A DNA stretch of 64,000 bases from Paulownia fortunei (GCA_019321725.1 CM033108.1:14836060-14900059), one strand, 5' to 3'. Numbered from the stretch's first letter, positions 49,238-62,407 are shown. Notes: a model not told the origin generated them from the sequence alone. Numbers and translations: made by a program.

Positions 49238-51405
49238 TGTTAGAGTAGTGCCCGACGTGCCAATTATTCTGGTTGTTCTTATACTCTTGTGAATCATTCT
49301 TATTTATATTAATATCATTTAAATGGCAATCTTTATCTTAAATTCATCATAAGAATTAGATAAAGTCCTTAGATCACACATAGCTATGGGACATGGTTGC
49401 ACATATGATGGTGATTATAGAATATGCCTCTAAGGCTGTGATCTTAAAACGTTATAAGTTAAGGATCAATGAGATGTGATATCATTGATCCCATTGAGAC
49501 TTGTGCATACGATGCAGACTCAAAAAGATGATGCCTCATTCCATAGGTATTGATGTGAAGATATTAATGCATGTATGCGGGTGCTTGCTGGGAACAAGTA
49601 CACTGAACAGCCCCACCTGAAAATTCCCAATTGAAAATATTCTATTGTCGAATGAGAATTTTCTCATTACGACAGTACAAAAATTAGTCCTTTAACTTGA
49701 GGCACCATGGTAACCTTGTGCATGATATGTTGTACTTTGATGTATTTCCGATTGCATGACAATCACAAGGGGTTTATATTGGGTGTAACATCTTCATGTA
49801 TGGAGATTAATGAGTGGCCAACAAAGGATCCGTCACTTATCTAGATGAATAGGTGAATCTCCTTTGTGTTCCACTGTACTTGACTCTAAAATTCTTGGCT
49901 AAGGTTGGATGGAAATTAGACATGGGATTTTTTAATTATTCATCATTAAGTCAAGCTACTAGGAATGAAAACATAGTTATGGATTTAATGGGGTTTCGAC
50001 TCAACATCCATTCCCTAGGCTCAATCGGGAGATTAGATGATGGAAAGATCGTACTTGCATGGTATTCATAATTGAAATAGGTTCGCACATTCACCTTAGA
50101 CTAGGAGTCATGATGCATTGCTAGGTGCTTCCCATGTCTTGTGGGTTCTTGGAATTAATGAGTTAATTTCAAAGAGAATTAATTAATTAGATTAATTAAT
50201 CAGAACAATTAATTGTTCAACTAAGTCACAAAAGTTATGAGCCCATGGCTAGTTTAAAGTGAACCTAAGGGGTCACACACAAAACTTGGACAAGTCCATT
50301 TCTAGCCTAGAAATTAATCCAAGTGTTGGATTAAATTAATTAATATGATTAATTAATGGGGGTTAAATTAATTCAAGTGTGGAATTAATTCAATTAATTA
50401 ATTGGATTAATTGATTGTACCTAATTGGATTAGGGAGCCCAATTGGAATATTTAATTAATTGATTAGATCAATTACTTAAAATGGGCCTAATTAATTAAA
50501 TGAATTAATATATGGATTAGATCAATTAAAGTAGGGCCTAATTAATTATTTAGGCCTAGGCCCATTAGGTGTGGGCTTGTAGAAAGTCCATTAGAAAATT
50601 GGATTGAGAATCCAATTCTTAGAGGAAGTTGAATTGGGAATTCAATTTCTAAGAGGTAATAAGGTAAAAGAAAAGTTCTTATGGGATAAGGAAACTTACC
50701 AAAATAGTTGGAGATAAGAAATGAAAAAAAGTCCTACATGGAAAGAACTTGTGATAGCTTTTATTGACAATCTTCTTGGATATTTTTTATTGTAGATTTT
50801 TGTAAACAAAAAAAGTGTGGAAAACAACCTCTCTCTCATGAAGAAAAATAGTTTTCTTTCATCCCTAAAAATTCGTCCCTCATTTCATTTTAATCTCCAA
50901 AAGTTCACCAACATTTTATCTAGTTTAATTATTGATTTAATTGTTGAATTAAGAATTAAATTAAACACCTAAAACACTAATTGTTAGTGTGTTCTTGTTC
51001 CAAATAAAATCGTTCTGGGATAGAATTATCGAATCGAAAACTACTAGCATAGGATTCGGTTGCGAGTGGGCATCCAAGGTGTGGATACCGTTAGAGGGAT
51101 AATATTTGGGATCCTAGAAGTGAATAAGATTTCAATCAAAAAAGTTTTGAATTGCAGAACATGGAGATACTTTCATACAGGGATAACGATTTGAATCGTT
51201 TCAATCCCTACATCAGCCGGAGTACAAATCAAGGTAAGAGTTTCTGAAACTTTCTTACTTTAACTATAAGAAAAGGCACAATTGAATAATCGCGAAAGGG
51301 TTCCGGATTTATTTTAATTACATGTAATGTAATATATATTTATGTTTTTGAAAAAAATTTAAATTCCGCTGCGTATATGTTTCCTTGGATCGCGCGAACC
51401 CAACA
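49238..51405 (+). repeat. 5' LTR of the Angela-like element
   Basis: TGTTAGAGTAGTGCCCGACG..GCGCGAACCCAACA. Contains long TTAATTAATT blocks (50180-50550) and is the reference for the family fragments elsewhere in the window. Confidence 0.93.
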
Positions 51406-51406
51406 G

Positions 51407-51418
51407 TGGTATCAGAGC
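51407..51418 (+). promoter_or_regulatory. Primer-binding site of the Angela-like element
   Basis: TGGTATCAGAGC, complementary to the 3' end of initiator tRNA-Met, one base after the LTR. Confidence 0.92.
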
Positions 51419-51779
51419 CATGGTTCGTGCGTTTTGATAATTTTTTATTATGTTTATTTAATATATGTGATAGATTAAATATTTATATGTGTGATTGATT
51501 TTGAATCAATTAATTTCTTTGTTTGATATTAATATTATAAATCGTTTTAAATGTTGAAACGTTTCAAGAACTGAGACGAGTTAAGAAATTAGATTTCTTG
51601 ATCCAAAATTTTCAAGATTTGTGAAATCTTAAATTTCTTGAAACGTGGTAAGAAATAAAAAAAAATCAAATAAGTTGATTTGTTGATCAAGAAAATTAGT
51701 TTTTATCAAGTTTTCAAAATTTTTTGATGAGATCAAGATTTTCTGAAAACTTTGAATTCTTGGACACTAAAAAAAAATT

Positions 51780-52085
51780 AGAGTGCCAACCACCCAACGC
51801 GTGACGTCGGGTGGGTTGCCAGTCACCCAGCGTGCGGGCACCCAGCCACCCGACATCGGGCGCCGGGTCACCTGCTATCACCCGACGTGTGATATTGGGT
51901 AGGCTGCCAGCCATCCGAAGTCGGCGTCGGGTTGCTCGTTGGCACCCGACGTGCAGGCACCCATCCACCCAACATATGACGTCGAGTGGGCAGCCAGCAC
52001 CTGACGTGTGGGCGTCAGGTCGCCAGTCGGCACCTGACGTGTGGCGCCCAGCCACCCGATGTATGGGTGCCCAGCCACTCGACAG
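51780..52085 (+). repeat. GC-rich degenerate tandem repeat in the leader of the Angela-like element
   Basis: About ten copies of a CACCCGACGTGYRGG-like core with GCCAGCCACCC-like spacers, spaced about 25-40 bases, within a strongly AT-rich leader. Open frames occur on both strands here but share no family motif and follow from the lack of stops in GC-rich DNA. Confidence 0.85.
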
Positions 52086-53879
52086 GCAGCAGCTTTGTGG
52101 AACTGTTGTCCATCCTGCCTCGTTACGTAATTATTACGTGAAGTTTATGATTTTTTATTTTAAAATTAAATGTTAATTTTAATTTTTGAAAAATTATTTT
52201 TCATAAATATCCCAAATTTGAAAGAAATTACACATAACATAATCGGTAAATTTATATATTTTGATTATCATGTGATGATTTATGTTAAGCATGCTAGTTT
52301 GATGATCATGAAGCCAGGCCAATATGATTGGTTTAATTTTATGCATAATTGGTTATTTTTGTGTTTTAATTAAAATGATGCATGCGAGTCTCACCTTTCT
52401 CTATTTTATTCTTGATGTACTTCTATCTCTCTCCTATGTATCTGCCCTTGGAATTGTTTCAAGGTTTCTTATAGTTTTAGCAAATGTAATAAGAGTAGAA
52501 TTATGCGGTGAGGTTAATCTTTTTGTAATTTGGCGGATATTATAAGAAGATTGAATGAAGACGGAGGAAAAATGAGGAAACAAGGCCCGTGAATGTATGG
52601 AATATATATGTAATAGATAAGTCTATTTGCATTTTAATTATCACTCTTAGATTGACCTAGATCCACTTTGGCTCAAGTGGATCGCATAGGATTAAAGGCT
52701 CATGATCATCTATTTATTTTAGGATGTATATGATACATATGTTTATTTAATGCTTCCTTATGATGTATGCTTGACATTGTTAGGATAGTGAATATTAAAT
52801 AAACAAAAAAAGAAAACGATGAGACCTTGTATAATAAATCTAGTATGACCCTCACTTGAAAATATTTCAAGTTGAGAACCTTTATTAGTTCGATATCAAG
52901 TGTAAATGGATAATATTAGATGGGACCCAATCGTCCATGCCTTCCATCAAAAGTAGTGGCATGTCGATACGCTATCACATTTAGTCCGTTGGCCATGAGT
53001 CGTGGGATGTGCTAAGTGTAGGCAAGCTGTGACCACTAGTGGACTCGTCTTTATCATTGGCCATGAGTCGTGGGACGTTTAGATGCTCCATCTACATGGA
53101 TGTTTAATGGGTAATGCTTGACACTTAGTATCATATGTGCTCATAAAATTGAGGTGTATGGGAAGAGGTGAGGCAAAATAGCTTGAGGGTTGCATGGGGA
53201 TGTAATTGCTAATGTTGTTAGCTACCTTTTAGTTTTATTGTATGGGCTCATAAAATTGGGGTGCATGGCAAGGCTAGTTGGACCTCAAGCCCACTAAGAA
53301 ATTAGATTTTCCGAATTTCTATCTAGAGGGTGATGGGATTTGAATAAAATAGTGGGCGGCATTTATGATTAAAGACCATATCATAAATGGATATTAATTG
53401 AATGAATATTTAAATTTCTACTCCGCATAGAATAATGGTTATTGCTAGTAATTCCACATAGGATAATTTAAACAAACAGACAAACTTACCAGCTTAATAT
53501 AGATATTTGTCACCATTATGGATATTTAGGACATAGAAAGAGGAAACACAAGTATTGAATTGCTTAGTTGAATTAGAAGAGGTTCTAATTCAAATTTATA
53601 CATTGTTGATATCAACCATTAAGGTTGATAATTTTTTTCTTGGATATTGGATATCGGATATGATCCCATCTTTGCAAAAGGTTGCAGTGGATGATAAGAA
53701 AAATGGAGACTAAAATAAATGACGATCCTTAAGCTTGAGAATAAAGTAAGTGTTGTTTTATTGCCTATAGGAATGATCCACTTAACTCTGGATGGAATTA
53801 GGATAGTATTAGTTAATTATCTTTACTACATTGACAAATGAACTATACAATCCCAACATTCCATGCTACATAATCAATA
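52086..53879 (+). other. Leader and lost gag region of the Angela-like element
   Basis: No intact gag motif is recognisable. Two copies of GGCCATGAGTCGTGGGA (near 52991 and 53058) form a short duplication. Small ORFs at 52170-52545 have no recognisable relatives. Confidence 0.5.
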
Positions 53880-56400
53880 AAGTAATCTAAGAATTAGATA
53901 ATCAAAATAGTGCATACTTGTGGTTAGCTAGATTAGGTCATATCTCTAAAGAAAGAGTTCAAAAGATGTTACATTTGCTTGACCTTTTGGACTTGCATGA
54001 GGTGCTAACTTGTAAATCTTATTTCTAGGAAAACATGACCAAATCACCATTTGTAGGACAAATGGAGCAAACCACGCCTTTGGATGTGATCCAAAGGGAC
54101 GTAAGCAATCCAGTAAGTGTTAGTATACAAGCGAACTATTCTTACTTCATTATTCTAAGATCCTTTGAAGGGTTTAAAGAATTTAGACATAAAGTAGAGA
54201 ATTAAATTGGCCAAAGTATTAAATCTATTGATGTGATTGAGGAAGAGAATACTAAGGTGGTAAGTTCTTGATTATCAAACGGAGAATTAAATTCTCACTT
54301 TAAGTGAATCCAAGTTGAGTTTCACTTATTTCCTCCTTCATTCTAGGAATTTACCCTAGAATCAATAATATTCTTATCAAGTAAGGATATCATCTAAATC
54401 AGTGCTCAAAACATCATATGAGATATGATGTGGTAAAAGACCCCTCGCATATATACCTAAAGGTATAAATGGGCCTGTTTCTTTAAAGCAGTTAGTGGGA
54501 GATAGGATGAATGTGAATCTAGTTTATGCAAATTTGTGGGTTTCCAAATGAATCTAAAGAATACCATTTCTATGGTTCCTAAGAATAAAAGAGTTTGTTT
54601 TCTAGGGACACCACCTTCTTGAGAAGAAGGAATTTCTATTAGATAGAAATTGCTAGATCATAGAACTTGAAACAGTTCAAGAACCACAGTTTGTCTCACA
54701 AGTGGCAATGGTGTAAACAAATTACTAAAATTTCTAGTACACAACCTCCAACGAGTTCTGAAATGATCTCGGGGCTACTTATACGATAAGAGTCTCTTGC
54801 TAGAGAGCAACATGGAGGATCTCCTTTTTAAATATTGATTTAACTAAGGAGTAATGATGTATGACATCAATTCAGAAATTGGCAAAATGCCATGCAATCC
54901 AAAATGGACTCTCTATACTCCAACAAGGTTTGACCTTGGTGGACCCATTAGTGGGAATGGTTCCCATTAGCTACAAATGGGTCTGCAAAAATAAATTGAA
55001 GAACATGGGGAGGTGGTGACCTATAAAGGCACGATTGGTAGTAAAATGTTACACTCAAAGTCAAGGTGTTGACTATTGATGATACATTTTACCAGACGTG
55101 ATGCTAAAGTCCATTAAGAGTATGCTAGTTATATCTATATATTACGACTACTAGATATGGCAAAGGGATATGAAGTCCATTTTTCTCAATAGGGGTATTG
55201 AGAAAGGGATAAAAGTTAAGCGGTCTGAAGTATTCATATCAAACAAACGCAAGCAAAAAGTTTGTGAGCTTCAGAGATCTGTTAAGAACTTAAAATAAAT
55301 TTTCCAAATGTGGAACATTGGATTCTCTAAAGCAATCAAATGGTTTGATTTTCTTAGGAATGCAAATGAGCCATATGTGTACAAGAGGGTTAGTGGGAGT
55401 ATGGTGATGATTGTTGTGTTTTACGTTGATGATATTTTACTCATAAAGATGATGTAGAAATGTTGTAGTCAACTGAGACTTGTCATCTACAAAGTTCTCC
55501 AATAGGGATTTGGGATAAGCATTTTAGGGATTGGGGATTGAGATTTATGGTGATAGATTTGAAAGGATGCTTGGACTATCTTAAATCCAAGTACATAGAT
55601 TAGATGCTAAAAGGGTTTAGCATGAAAGAATCCTAGGAGAGATTCTTGTTTATGAGTCATGGGATTTTTCTTTCGAAGTCCTCATCCCCAAAGACTTTTG
55701 AATAAAAGAGAAATAATGACTCACATGTTGATGCATCCTTGAAAGAAAGCATAAAATATACAAATCTATGTACATGATTTGATATAAAAAATACTCTGAG
55801 TGTTACGAGCAAAATATCAATCAATTTGATGCGAAAAGTATTAGAAGTCGTAAAGACGATCTTTAGTACTTATGAAGCACTAAGGATTCTTCTTGGAGTT
55901 CGGTTATGGAGAACTGAAACTTAAATGCTTCATCTAGTTTTTAGTCTAAAGTAGATGACTTGAAGTCTATGTCTAAATTCATGTTCATCCTAAATGGTGG
56001 GACAGTTAGTTGGAAAGAGTTACAAGCTTGTAACAATCGTGGATTCCACCACCGTGATTGAATATATCTGGGCATATGATGCTGCAAAAATAGATTGTTT
56101 GGATAAGGAACTTAATCTAAATGTTAGATGTAGTTCCAACCATTGTTGATTGAGTACTGGAGTACTGCGATATTAATGGGGGCTATTGCACAAGCAAAGA
56201 AGTCAAGGTTTCATTAAAAGATCCAAGCAGAAATGGATTAGCGATACCGTGGTTATGAAAATCATTGGTAGAGGCAACATCAGCATGGAAAGATTTGCCT
56301 CGGCAGAAAATATAGCAGACCCACTGTTTTAACCCTTTAGATAAGTATTTGAAGGACATCTTCAGAAGATTGACTTTAATACGAGGGTAATTATCTCTAG
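53880..56400 (+). pseudogene. Angela-like pol remnant
   Basis: Plus-strand blocks in order: GAG-pre-integrase with LWLARLGHISKERVQKML and ENMTKSPFVGQ (about 53918-54060); integrase N-part PLDVIQRDVSNP and YFIILRSFEGFKEF (about 54075-54190); RT start SYKWVCKNKLK and KARLVVKCYTQSQGVDY (about 54970-55078); catalytic motif FYVDDILL (about 55419-55442); RNase H end with ENIADPLF (about 56307-56330). Stops and frame changes occur throughout, and most of the integrase core and mid-RT is not recognisable. It codes nothing now. Confidence 0.85.
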
Positions 56401-56414
56401 GGCAAGTGGGAGAT
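56401..56414 (+). promoter_or_regulatory. Polypurine tract of the Angela-like element
   Basis: GGCAAGTGGGAGAT directly before the 3' LTR. AAGTGGGAGA is the usual copia polypurine wording. Confidence 0.9.
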
Positions 56415-58593
56415 TGTTAGAGTAGTGCCCGACGTGCCAATTATTCTGGTTGTTCTTATACTCTTGCGAATCATTCTTATTTATATTAATATCATTTAAA
56501 TGGCAATCTTTATCTTAAATTCATCATAAGAATTAGATAAAGTCCTTAGATCACACATAGCTATGGGACATGGTTGCGCATATGATGGTGATCGTGGAAT
56601 ATGTCTCTAAGGCTGTGATCTTAAAACGTTTCAAATTAAGGATCAATGAGATGGCACACATTAATCCCGTTGAGACTTGCGCATACGATGCAGGCTCGAA
56701 ATGAGGATGCCTCGTTCCATAGGTATTGGTGTGGAGACACTAGTGCATGTATGCGGGTGCTTGTTGGGAACAAGAATGCTGAACAACCCCACCTGAAAAT
56801 TTCCAATTGGAAATATTCCACTGTCGAATGGGAATTTCCTTATTACGACAGTGGAAGAATTAGTCCTTTGACTTGAGGTACCATGGTAACCTTGTGCATG
56901 ACATGTTGTACTTTGATGTATTTCCCGATTGCATGATAATCACAAGGGGTTTATATTGGGTGTAACATCTTCATGTATGGAGATTAATAAGTGGCTAACA
57001 AAGGATCCGTCACCTATCTAGATGAATAGGTGAATCTCCTATATGTTCCACTGTACTTGACTCTAAAATCCTTTGCCAAGGTTAGATGGAAATTAGACAT
57101 GGGGTTTTCTAATTATTCATCACTGAGTCAAGCTACTAGGAATGGAAACATAGTTATTGAGTTAATAGGGTTTCAACTCAACATCCATGCCCTAGGCTCA
57201 ATCGGGAGATTAGATGATGGAAGGACCGTACTTGCATGGTATTCGTAATTGAAATAGGTTCGCACATTCACCTTAGACTAGGAGTCATGATGCATTGCTA
57301 GGTGCTTCCCATGTCTTGTGGGTTCTTGGAATTAATGAGTTAATTCCAAGAGAATTAATTAATTGGATTAATTAATCAGAACAATTAATTGTTCAACTAA
57401 GTCACAAGAGTTGTGAGCCCACGACTAGTTTAAAGTGAACCTAAGGGGTCACACACAAAACTTGAATAAGTCCATTTCTAGCCTAGAAATTAATCCAAGT
57501 GTTGGATTAAATTAATTAATGTGATTAATTAATGGGGGTTAAATTAATTCAAGTGTGGAATTAATTCAATTAATTAATTGGATTAATTGATTGCACCTAA
57601 TTAGATTAGGGAGCCCAATTGGAACATTTAATTAATTGATTGGATCAATTAATTAAGATGGGACTAGTTAATTAAATGAATTAATTTAATTGATTGGATT
57701 AATTAAAGTATGGCCTAATTAATTACTTAGGCCTAGGCCCATTAAGTGTGGCCTTGTAGGAAGCCCATTAGAAAATTAGATTGGGAATCCAATTCCTAGA
57801 GGAAGTTGGATTGGGAATTCAATTTCTAAAAGGTAATAAGGAAAAAGAAAAGTCCTTATGGAATAAGAAAACTTACCAAAAGAGTTGGAGATAAGAAAGG
57901 AAGAAGAGTCCTACATAAAAAGAATTTGTGATAGCCTTTATTGACAATCTTCTTGGATGTTTTTTATGGGGATTTTACTGTAGATTTTTGTAAAGAAAAA
58001 AAGTGTGGAAAACAATCTCTCTCTCGTGAAGAAAAATAGTTTTCTTTCATCCCCAAAAATTCGTCCCTCATTTTCTTTCAATCTCCAAAAGTTCACCAAT
58101 CTTTTATCTAGTTTAATTCTTGATTTAATTGTTGAATTAAAAATTAAATTAAACACCTAAAATATTAATTGTTAGTGTGTTCTTGTTCCAAAAAAAATCA
58201 TTTTGGGATAGAATTATCGAATCAAAAACTACTAGCATAGGATTCGGTTGTGAGTGGGCATCCAATGTGTGAATACCGTTAGAGGGATAACATTTGGGAT
58301 CCTAGAAGTGAATCAAATTTCAATCAAAGGGGTTTTGAATTAAGAACATGGAGATACTTTCATGCAGGGATAACGATTTGAATCGTTTCAATCCCTACAT
58401 CAGCCGGAGTGCAAATCAAGGTAAGAGTTTCTGAAACTTTCTTACTTTAACTATCAGAAAACGTACAACTGAATAATCATAAAAGGGTTCCGAGATTCAT
58501 TTTAATTACATGTGATGTAATATATATTTATGTTTTTGAAAAAAAATTAAATTTTGCTGCGTATATGTTTCCTGGGATCGCGCGAACCCAACA
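56415..58593 (+). repeat. 3' LTR of the Angela-like element
   Basis: Same ends and order as the 5' LTR, followed by the target duplication GAAAG. Confidence 0.93.
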
Positions 58594-58598
58594 GAAAG

Positions 58599-58765
58599 TA
58601 CATCTCATTATGATATCTTATAGTAGTAGGGAGAGACAAAAAAAAATTATCTCTATCCCTAACATACTTGGAATCCAATTAGGAGAGGTTTCTTGATAAC
58701 CATCATCCTTATCCAAATGTGACTCTAAGTAATCACAAATATGTATGCAATTCAAAAATGCATCA
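58599..58765 (-). repeat. 3' LTR of copia B, second part
   Basis: Continues the LTR after the Angela-like insertion and ends near GCATCA at 58765. It is followed by ATATCTCACACTCATACATATTT, which matches the first internal bases of copia A after its LTR (CTCCCACTCATACATATTT). Confidence 0.7.
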
Positions 58766-60125
58766 ATATCTCACACTCATACATATTTGACTCTACTCAT
58801 TCAAATCACATCCCCATAATTCTCATCTTACGTCTCTTCTTTCATTCAGGAAATAAAGCATGCGACCAAGCAAGAAAAGAACAAGTGAGGAGAGTTATAT
58901 TAAGTCATCATCTAACTAACATAACTCTACAACTCAAAACTCACTATGTATCCCACATTATGTGGTCACACCAGATCAAACATCTCTGATCCCTCTATAA
59001 TGAGTAGAGCATACTTGACTCTCTCTATTATATATCTATGTTCATTACTATGTCAAATGCATTTTTAACTTAGTCGGTCGGCCTATGAGCTATAGAACAA
59101 AAGTGCATTACCAGCTTAGCTCTTCCTCGACCCCTCATGTCAATCAACTTGGTCCTAACAGCTTTTTTAATCACGCTCTGACAGACTGTATCAAACGTAG
59201 TTATTGGATATATGCTAAAGTAGCGTCATCAAGCTTACACCTCATGACATGGTCCAGAGTCCCAAAGGGTACGAAAAATACATTAAGAGCTCACACAGTG
59301 ATGAAGCAGGAATCCATTCAGTCACTCCACTTATAAGGTCGTCCCAAAGCACATGTAGTATGAATACATGCTATGATGGAGCTCCCACTCAATTTGGGCA
59401 TGTCACGTTTTTAACATCATATGAATCTTAGTCTAGTCTCTATCCAAGCGCCTGGTCTGCATACCACCAAAAGTCACTCTCCAAAGTGTCATTTAGTAAT
59501 TCGCACATTCAGCTATAGATAGACTTTTATGACGTTTAAACATACTTCATAATTGATCAAGTATGATCTCATCTTGGCCTCATGCTAAGGCAACTATAAA
59601 TTAAACTTCAACCTTTCTCGCTATTCCAAGCGTCCAGTCGATCATTCACGCCCCTCCTAATAGTACGAACATGATCTTTATGTCTCATCTTGCTCGCTAT
59701 CAAAGCGCCAGGGCGATTGCTTGTGTGAGTGAGTCAATCTAAGCTTGGTGATATTCATAATAGACTCAGTACACTAATAAATTTAATAAGAACAAAAATT
59801 TCATTAATCAACACAATGTTCATATAGGCCTATAAACTCAAATCCTACGAAGTCCCATACTACTAACATGCCTTTAGAACACATCTCTCCGCAAAGGCTT
59901 AGTAAAAGGATTAGCAACCATATTGCTAGTAGGAATATGCCTGAGAACTACTTGATTTTGTGCAATGCTCTCTCGAAAAAAGTGATATATGGTGTCAGTA
60001 TGCTTAGTTCCCCCATGATATTTGGGGTCATTAGCATATGCTAGTGTAGCTGTATTATCACAATAGACAACAACTGCATCTTCAACATGCGCTGTAATGC
60101 GTAGACTCTGAATGAATATCCTTAA
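58766..60125 (-). pseudogene. Copia B 3' region and end of RNase H
   Basis: Contains the non-coding 3' part of copia B, similar to copia A at 41632-42700 (for example AGCACATGTAGTATGAATAC near 59348 and 42217). The RNase H tail near 60060-59880 (minus) carries NMVANPFTKPL-like wording. No ORF is credible. Confidence 0.6.
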
Positions 60126-60662
60126 CTAGATAGCCTCTTGGACTGGAAATGTACAAGCAACGTACTCAGCTTCCATGGTGGATAAAGAGATACATAGCTG
60201 CTTCTTGCTACACCAAGTAATAGCAGCGCCTTCTAATAAGAATGCATATCTCGATGTGGATTTGTGCTCATCTCTATCCGTTGATCCATCAGCATCAATA
60301 TATTCAATTAGCTTTAAACTACCCCCATGGTAGCATAAAACGAGATCACTTGTTCTCTTCAAATATCTAAGTATCATTTTAACCACGGCCCAATGGTCGT
60401 GTCCAAAATTACTTTGATATCTACTCACTATTCCAACTACAAAGCATAGGTCTGGTCGAGTACACATCATTGCATACATCAGACTCCCTACCGCGCTCGC
60501 ATATGGAACCTTAGCCATACGTTCCCTTTCTTCTTTTGTCTTAGGGCATAATTCTTTACTAAGAACACAGTTCTTATCAATGGGTGTGTCAACAGGATTA
60601 ACATTATACATACCGAAGTGTTCTATAATCCTCTTGATGTAAGCCTCTTGAGATAAACTCAA
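60126..60662 (-). pseudogene. Copia B RT end and RNase H
   Basis: 178 open codons: MSLSQEAYIKRIIEHFGMYN, the PVDTPIDKN block, YASAVGSLMYAMMCTRPDLCF, a WAVVKMILRYLKRTSDLVL block, and RNase H with YIDADGSTDRDEHKSTSRYAF and STMEAEYVA. These are standard copia RT and RNase H wording with the RNase H Asp and Glu present. It is the best preserved part of copia B, but the frame is broken on both sides. Confidence 0.9.
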
Positions 60663-60732
60663 GAGTTTTCTAGAACGATCCTAGTGTATCTTAACACCAA
60701 GTATGTATTCAGTTTCTCCTTTGTCTTTCATC

Positions 60733-61516
60733 TCAAAATAGAGGAAAACTACTTCTAAGTGGCGACAAGCATCTCCATATCATCCCAGCCAACAAAATAT
60801 CGTCAACATATAGTGAGAGTATTAAAAAATTCCTCCCACTTCTCTTGATATGCACACAGTAGTTTTCTAGACCATCGTAAAACCTATCATAGTGATAGCT
60901 CGATGAAATCGATGGAACCACTATCTAGGTAATTTTTTCAGTCCATAAATGGAACATTCAAGCGACGTACTTTTGCGATCTTATCCTATTTTCTGAAATT
61001 CCATAGGTTGATCCATATAGATCTCCTCGTCCAACTCTCTATTGAGAAATATTGTCTTAACGTCTATCTAAAACAATTCTAAATCTAGGTGGGCGACAAT
61101 GGCTAATACGAGGCGAATAGAGGCAAACCTCACCACTGGGGAGAAATATCTCTTCATAATCTATACCCTATCTTTGGGTATAACCCTTCACAATAAGTCG
61201 AGCTTTACACTTTATTAATTGATCCATATGCCTTACGCTTGACCTTTAGAACCCATTTGTTCATAATGGTCTTGCATCCAAATGGAAGATCGACTAGCTC
61301 CCAAACATGATTCTTAGCCATCAAGCTCAACTCCTTCTCCATAGCAGCTATCCACTCATATGCATTTGGAGAAGTCACAGCCTCTTCATAAATAGCTAGC
61401 TCATCAACATCCACAGAAGCATACATGAAAGATTCCCCTTCGATCTCATAATGCCGACGGGGTATAATTCCACATTTGCTCTTACGCATTTGTGGATTTT
61501 GAGAGTCTTCTTCCAA
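60733..61516 (-). pseudogene. Copia B reverse transcriptase
   Basis: 61205-61516 has the linker before RT (EEAVTSPNAYEWIAAMEKEL, then NHVWELVDLP and MNKWVLKVKRKAYG). 60733-60921 has YHYDRFYDGLENYCVHIKRS and the catalytic LYVDDILLAG. The DVKTAFLNG region between (about 61090-60990) is degraded by stops. Normal copia order on the minus strand. Confidence 0.88.
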
Positions 61517-62367
61517 TAGGTCACTCCCACTGAATTTAAAGTCGCTTGCATTATCCCCGTCAATTACTGGATAAGGCTGTGAAGCTTTACCCTCGCCAGG
61601 GATTGGAGCGCCATTCTAAGGATCTTGCAACTCGTACAGTTCAAGGTCCCTTTTGACTTCACTAATAGTTCACATCACGAGACTCAATCTTAGTCATTTC
61701 TCCATCAGGGTGTTCAACATACATCACATAGCCCTTTGAGTGATCACAATACCTTATAAAGATATGTTTGACCGCTTTAGGGCCAAACTTCCCATGCTTA
61801 TGAAAAGTGTTGTGAACAAACCCAGCCGTGTTGTGCCCTCATATTTATCCGAGTGGACTAACTCTAGAGGATGAGTAGCCCTCTTTGCCTTTCTAAAAGG
61901 CTTCCGGCAAGCTTTTCCCGCCAAATATGGTTCACACATAGAAAGGTTGACTTTAGCGAGGTAGCCTAAAAGCCTTCTCGAGCTAACCTAGTCATCATTT
62001 CTTGTCCTATGTGCCCTAATCTTGCATGCCATTTAATAGAATCAGAAATACCATCAATAGTAGAAAAAACATAAGAAAGGCAATCATTAGATAATTCTAA
62101 CATGAAAAATCCATTATTCATCAATCCTAAGCCATAAAGGTCTTTGCTATAGAAAATAGACAAGCTAGTTAGCTCAAACAAGAAAGAAAAACTATATCCA
62201 GAAAGTGCACTAACTGAAAGTAAATTACATCGAATGCTAGGTGCATATTGCATATCACTAAGGAGTAGCTCTCGCCTAGTGTCGAGCTTCAGCTGGTATG
62301 CCCCAACTCCAAGAACCTCCTCTTGTGCGTTATTCCCCATAGCAATGTAGTGGTTACATGCTGGCAC
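61517..62367 (-). pseudogene. Copia B protease end and integrase, catalytic core missing
   Basis: 61966-62367 has the protease-to-integrase linker (LKLDTRRELLLSDMQYAPSI, NLLSVSAL) and GAG-pre-integrase IKWHARLGHIGQEMM. 61754-61939 continues with CEPYLAGKACRKPF and LELVHSDKYEG, which holds the first catalytic Asp, then passes directly into sequence equivalent to the post-core hinge (in another frame NTFHKHGKFGPKAVKHIF). The part with the second Asp and the Glu is absent, so integrase cannot work. The remainder to 61517 is decayed linker. Confidence 0.85.
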
Positions 62368-62407
62368 TCGATGATAATCTACAAATCCCGCTCGATCCTT
62401 GTCATAG

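Larger units (their letters stand above)
49238..58593 (+). mobile_element. Angela/TAR-like Ty1/copia element inserted in the copia B LTR
   Basis: LTRs of 2168 and 2179 bp (49238-51405, 56415-58593) with TGTTAGAGTAG..GAACCCAACA ends and perfect 5-bp target duplications GAAAG (49233-49237, 58594-58598). The primer-binding site TGGTATCAGAGC (51407-51418) and the polypurine tract GGCAAGTGGGAGA (56401-56413) give plus orientation. The 5-kb interior holds only decayed gag-pol. The long LTRs and the long leader suit the Angela/TAR lineage. LTR copies differ by roughly one base in ten to fifteen in a sampled stretch, so it is clearly older than the Tekay element. Confidence 0.93.

Noticed and set aside
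49853..50071. 72-codon ORF repeated at 57030-57248
   Set aside because: Same position in both LTRs of the Angela-like element; no recognisable domain.
51714..52176. Overlapping ORFs on both strands with Cys/Pro/Gly-rich products
   Set aside because: They come from the GC-rich tandem array, which rarely contains stops in any frame; no start context or motif.
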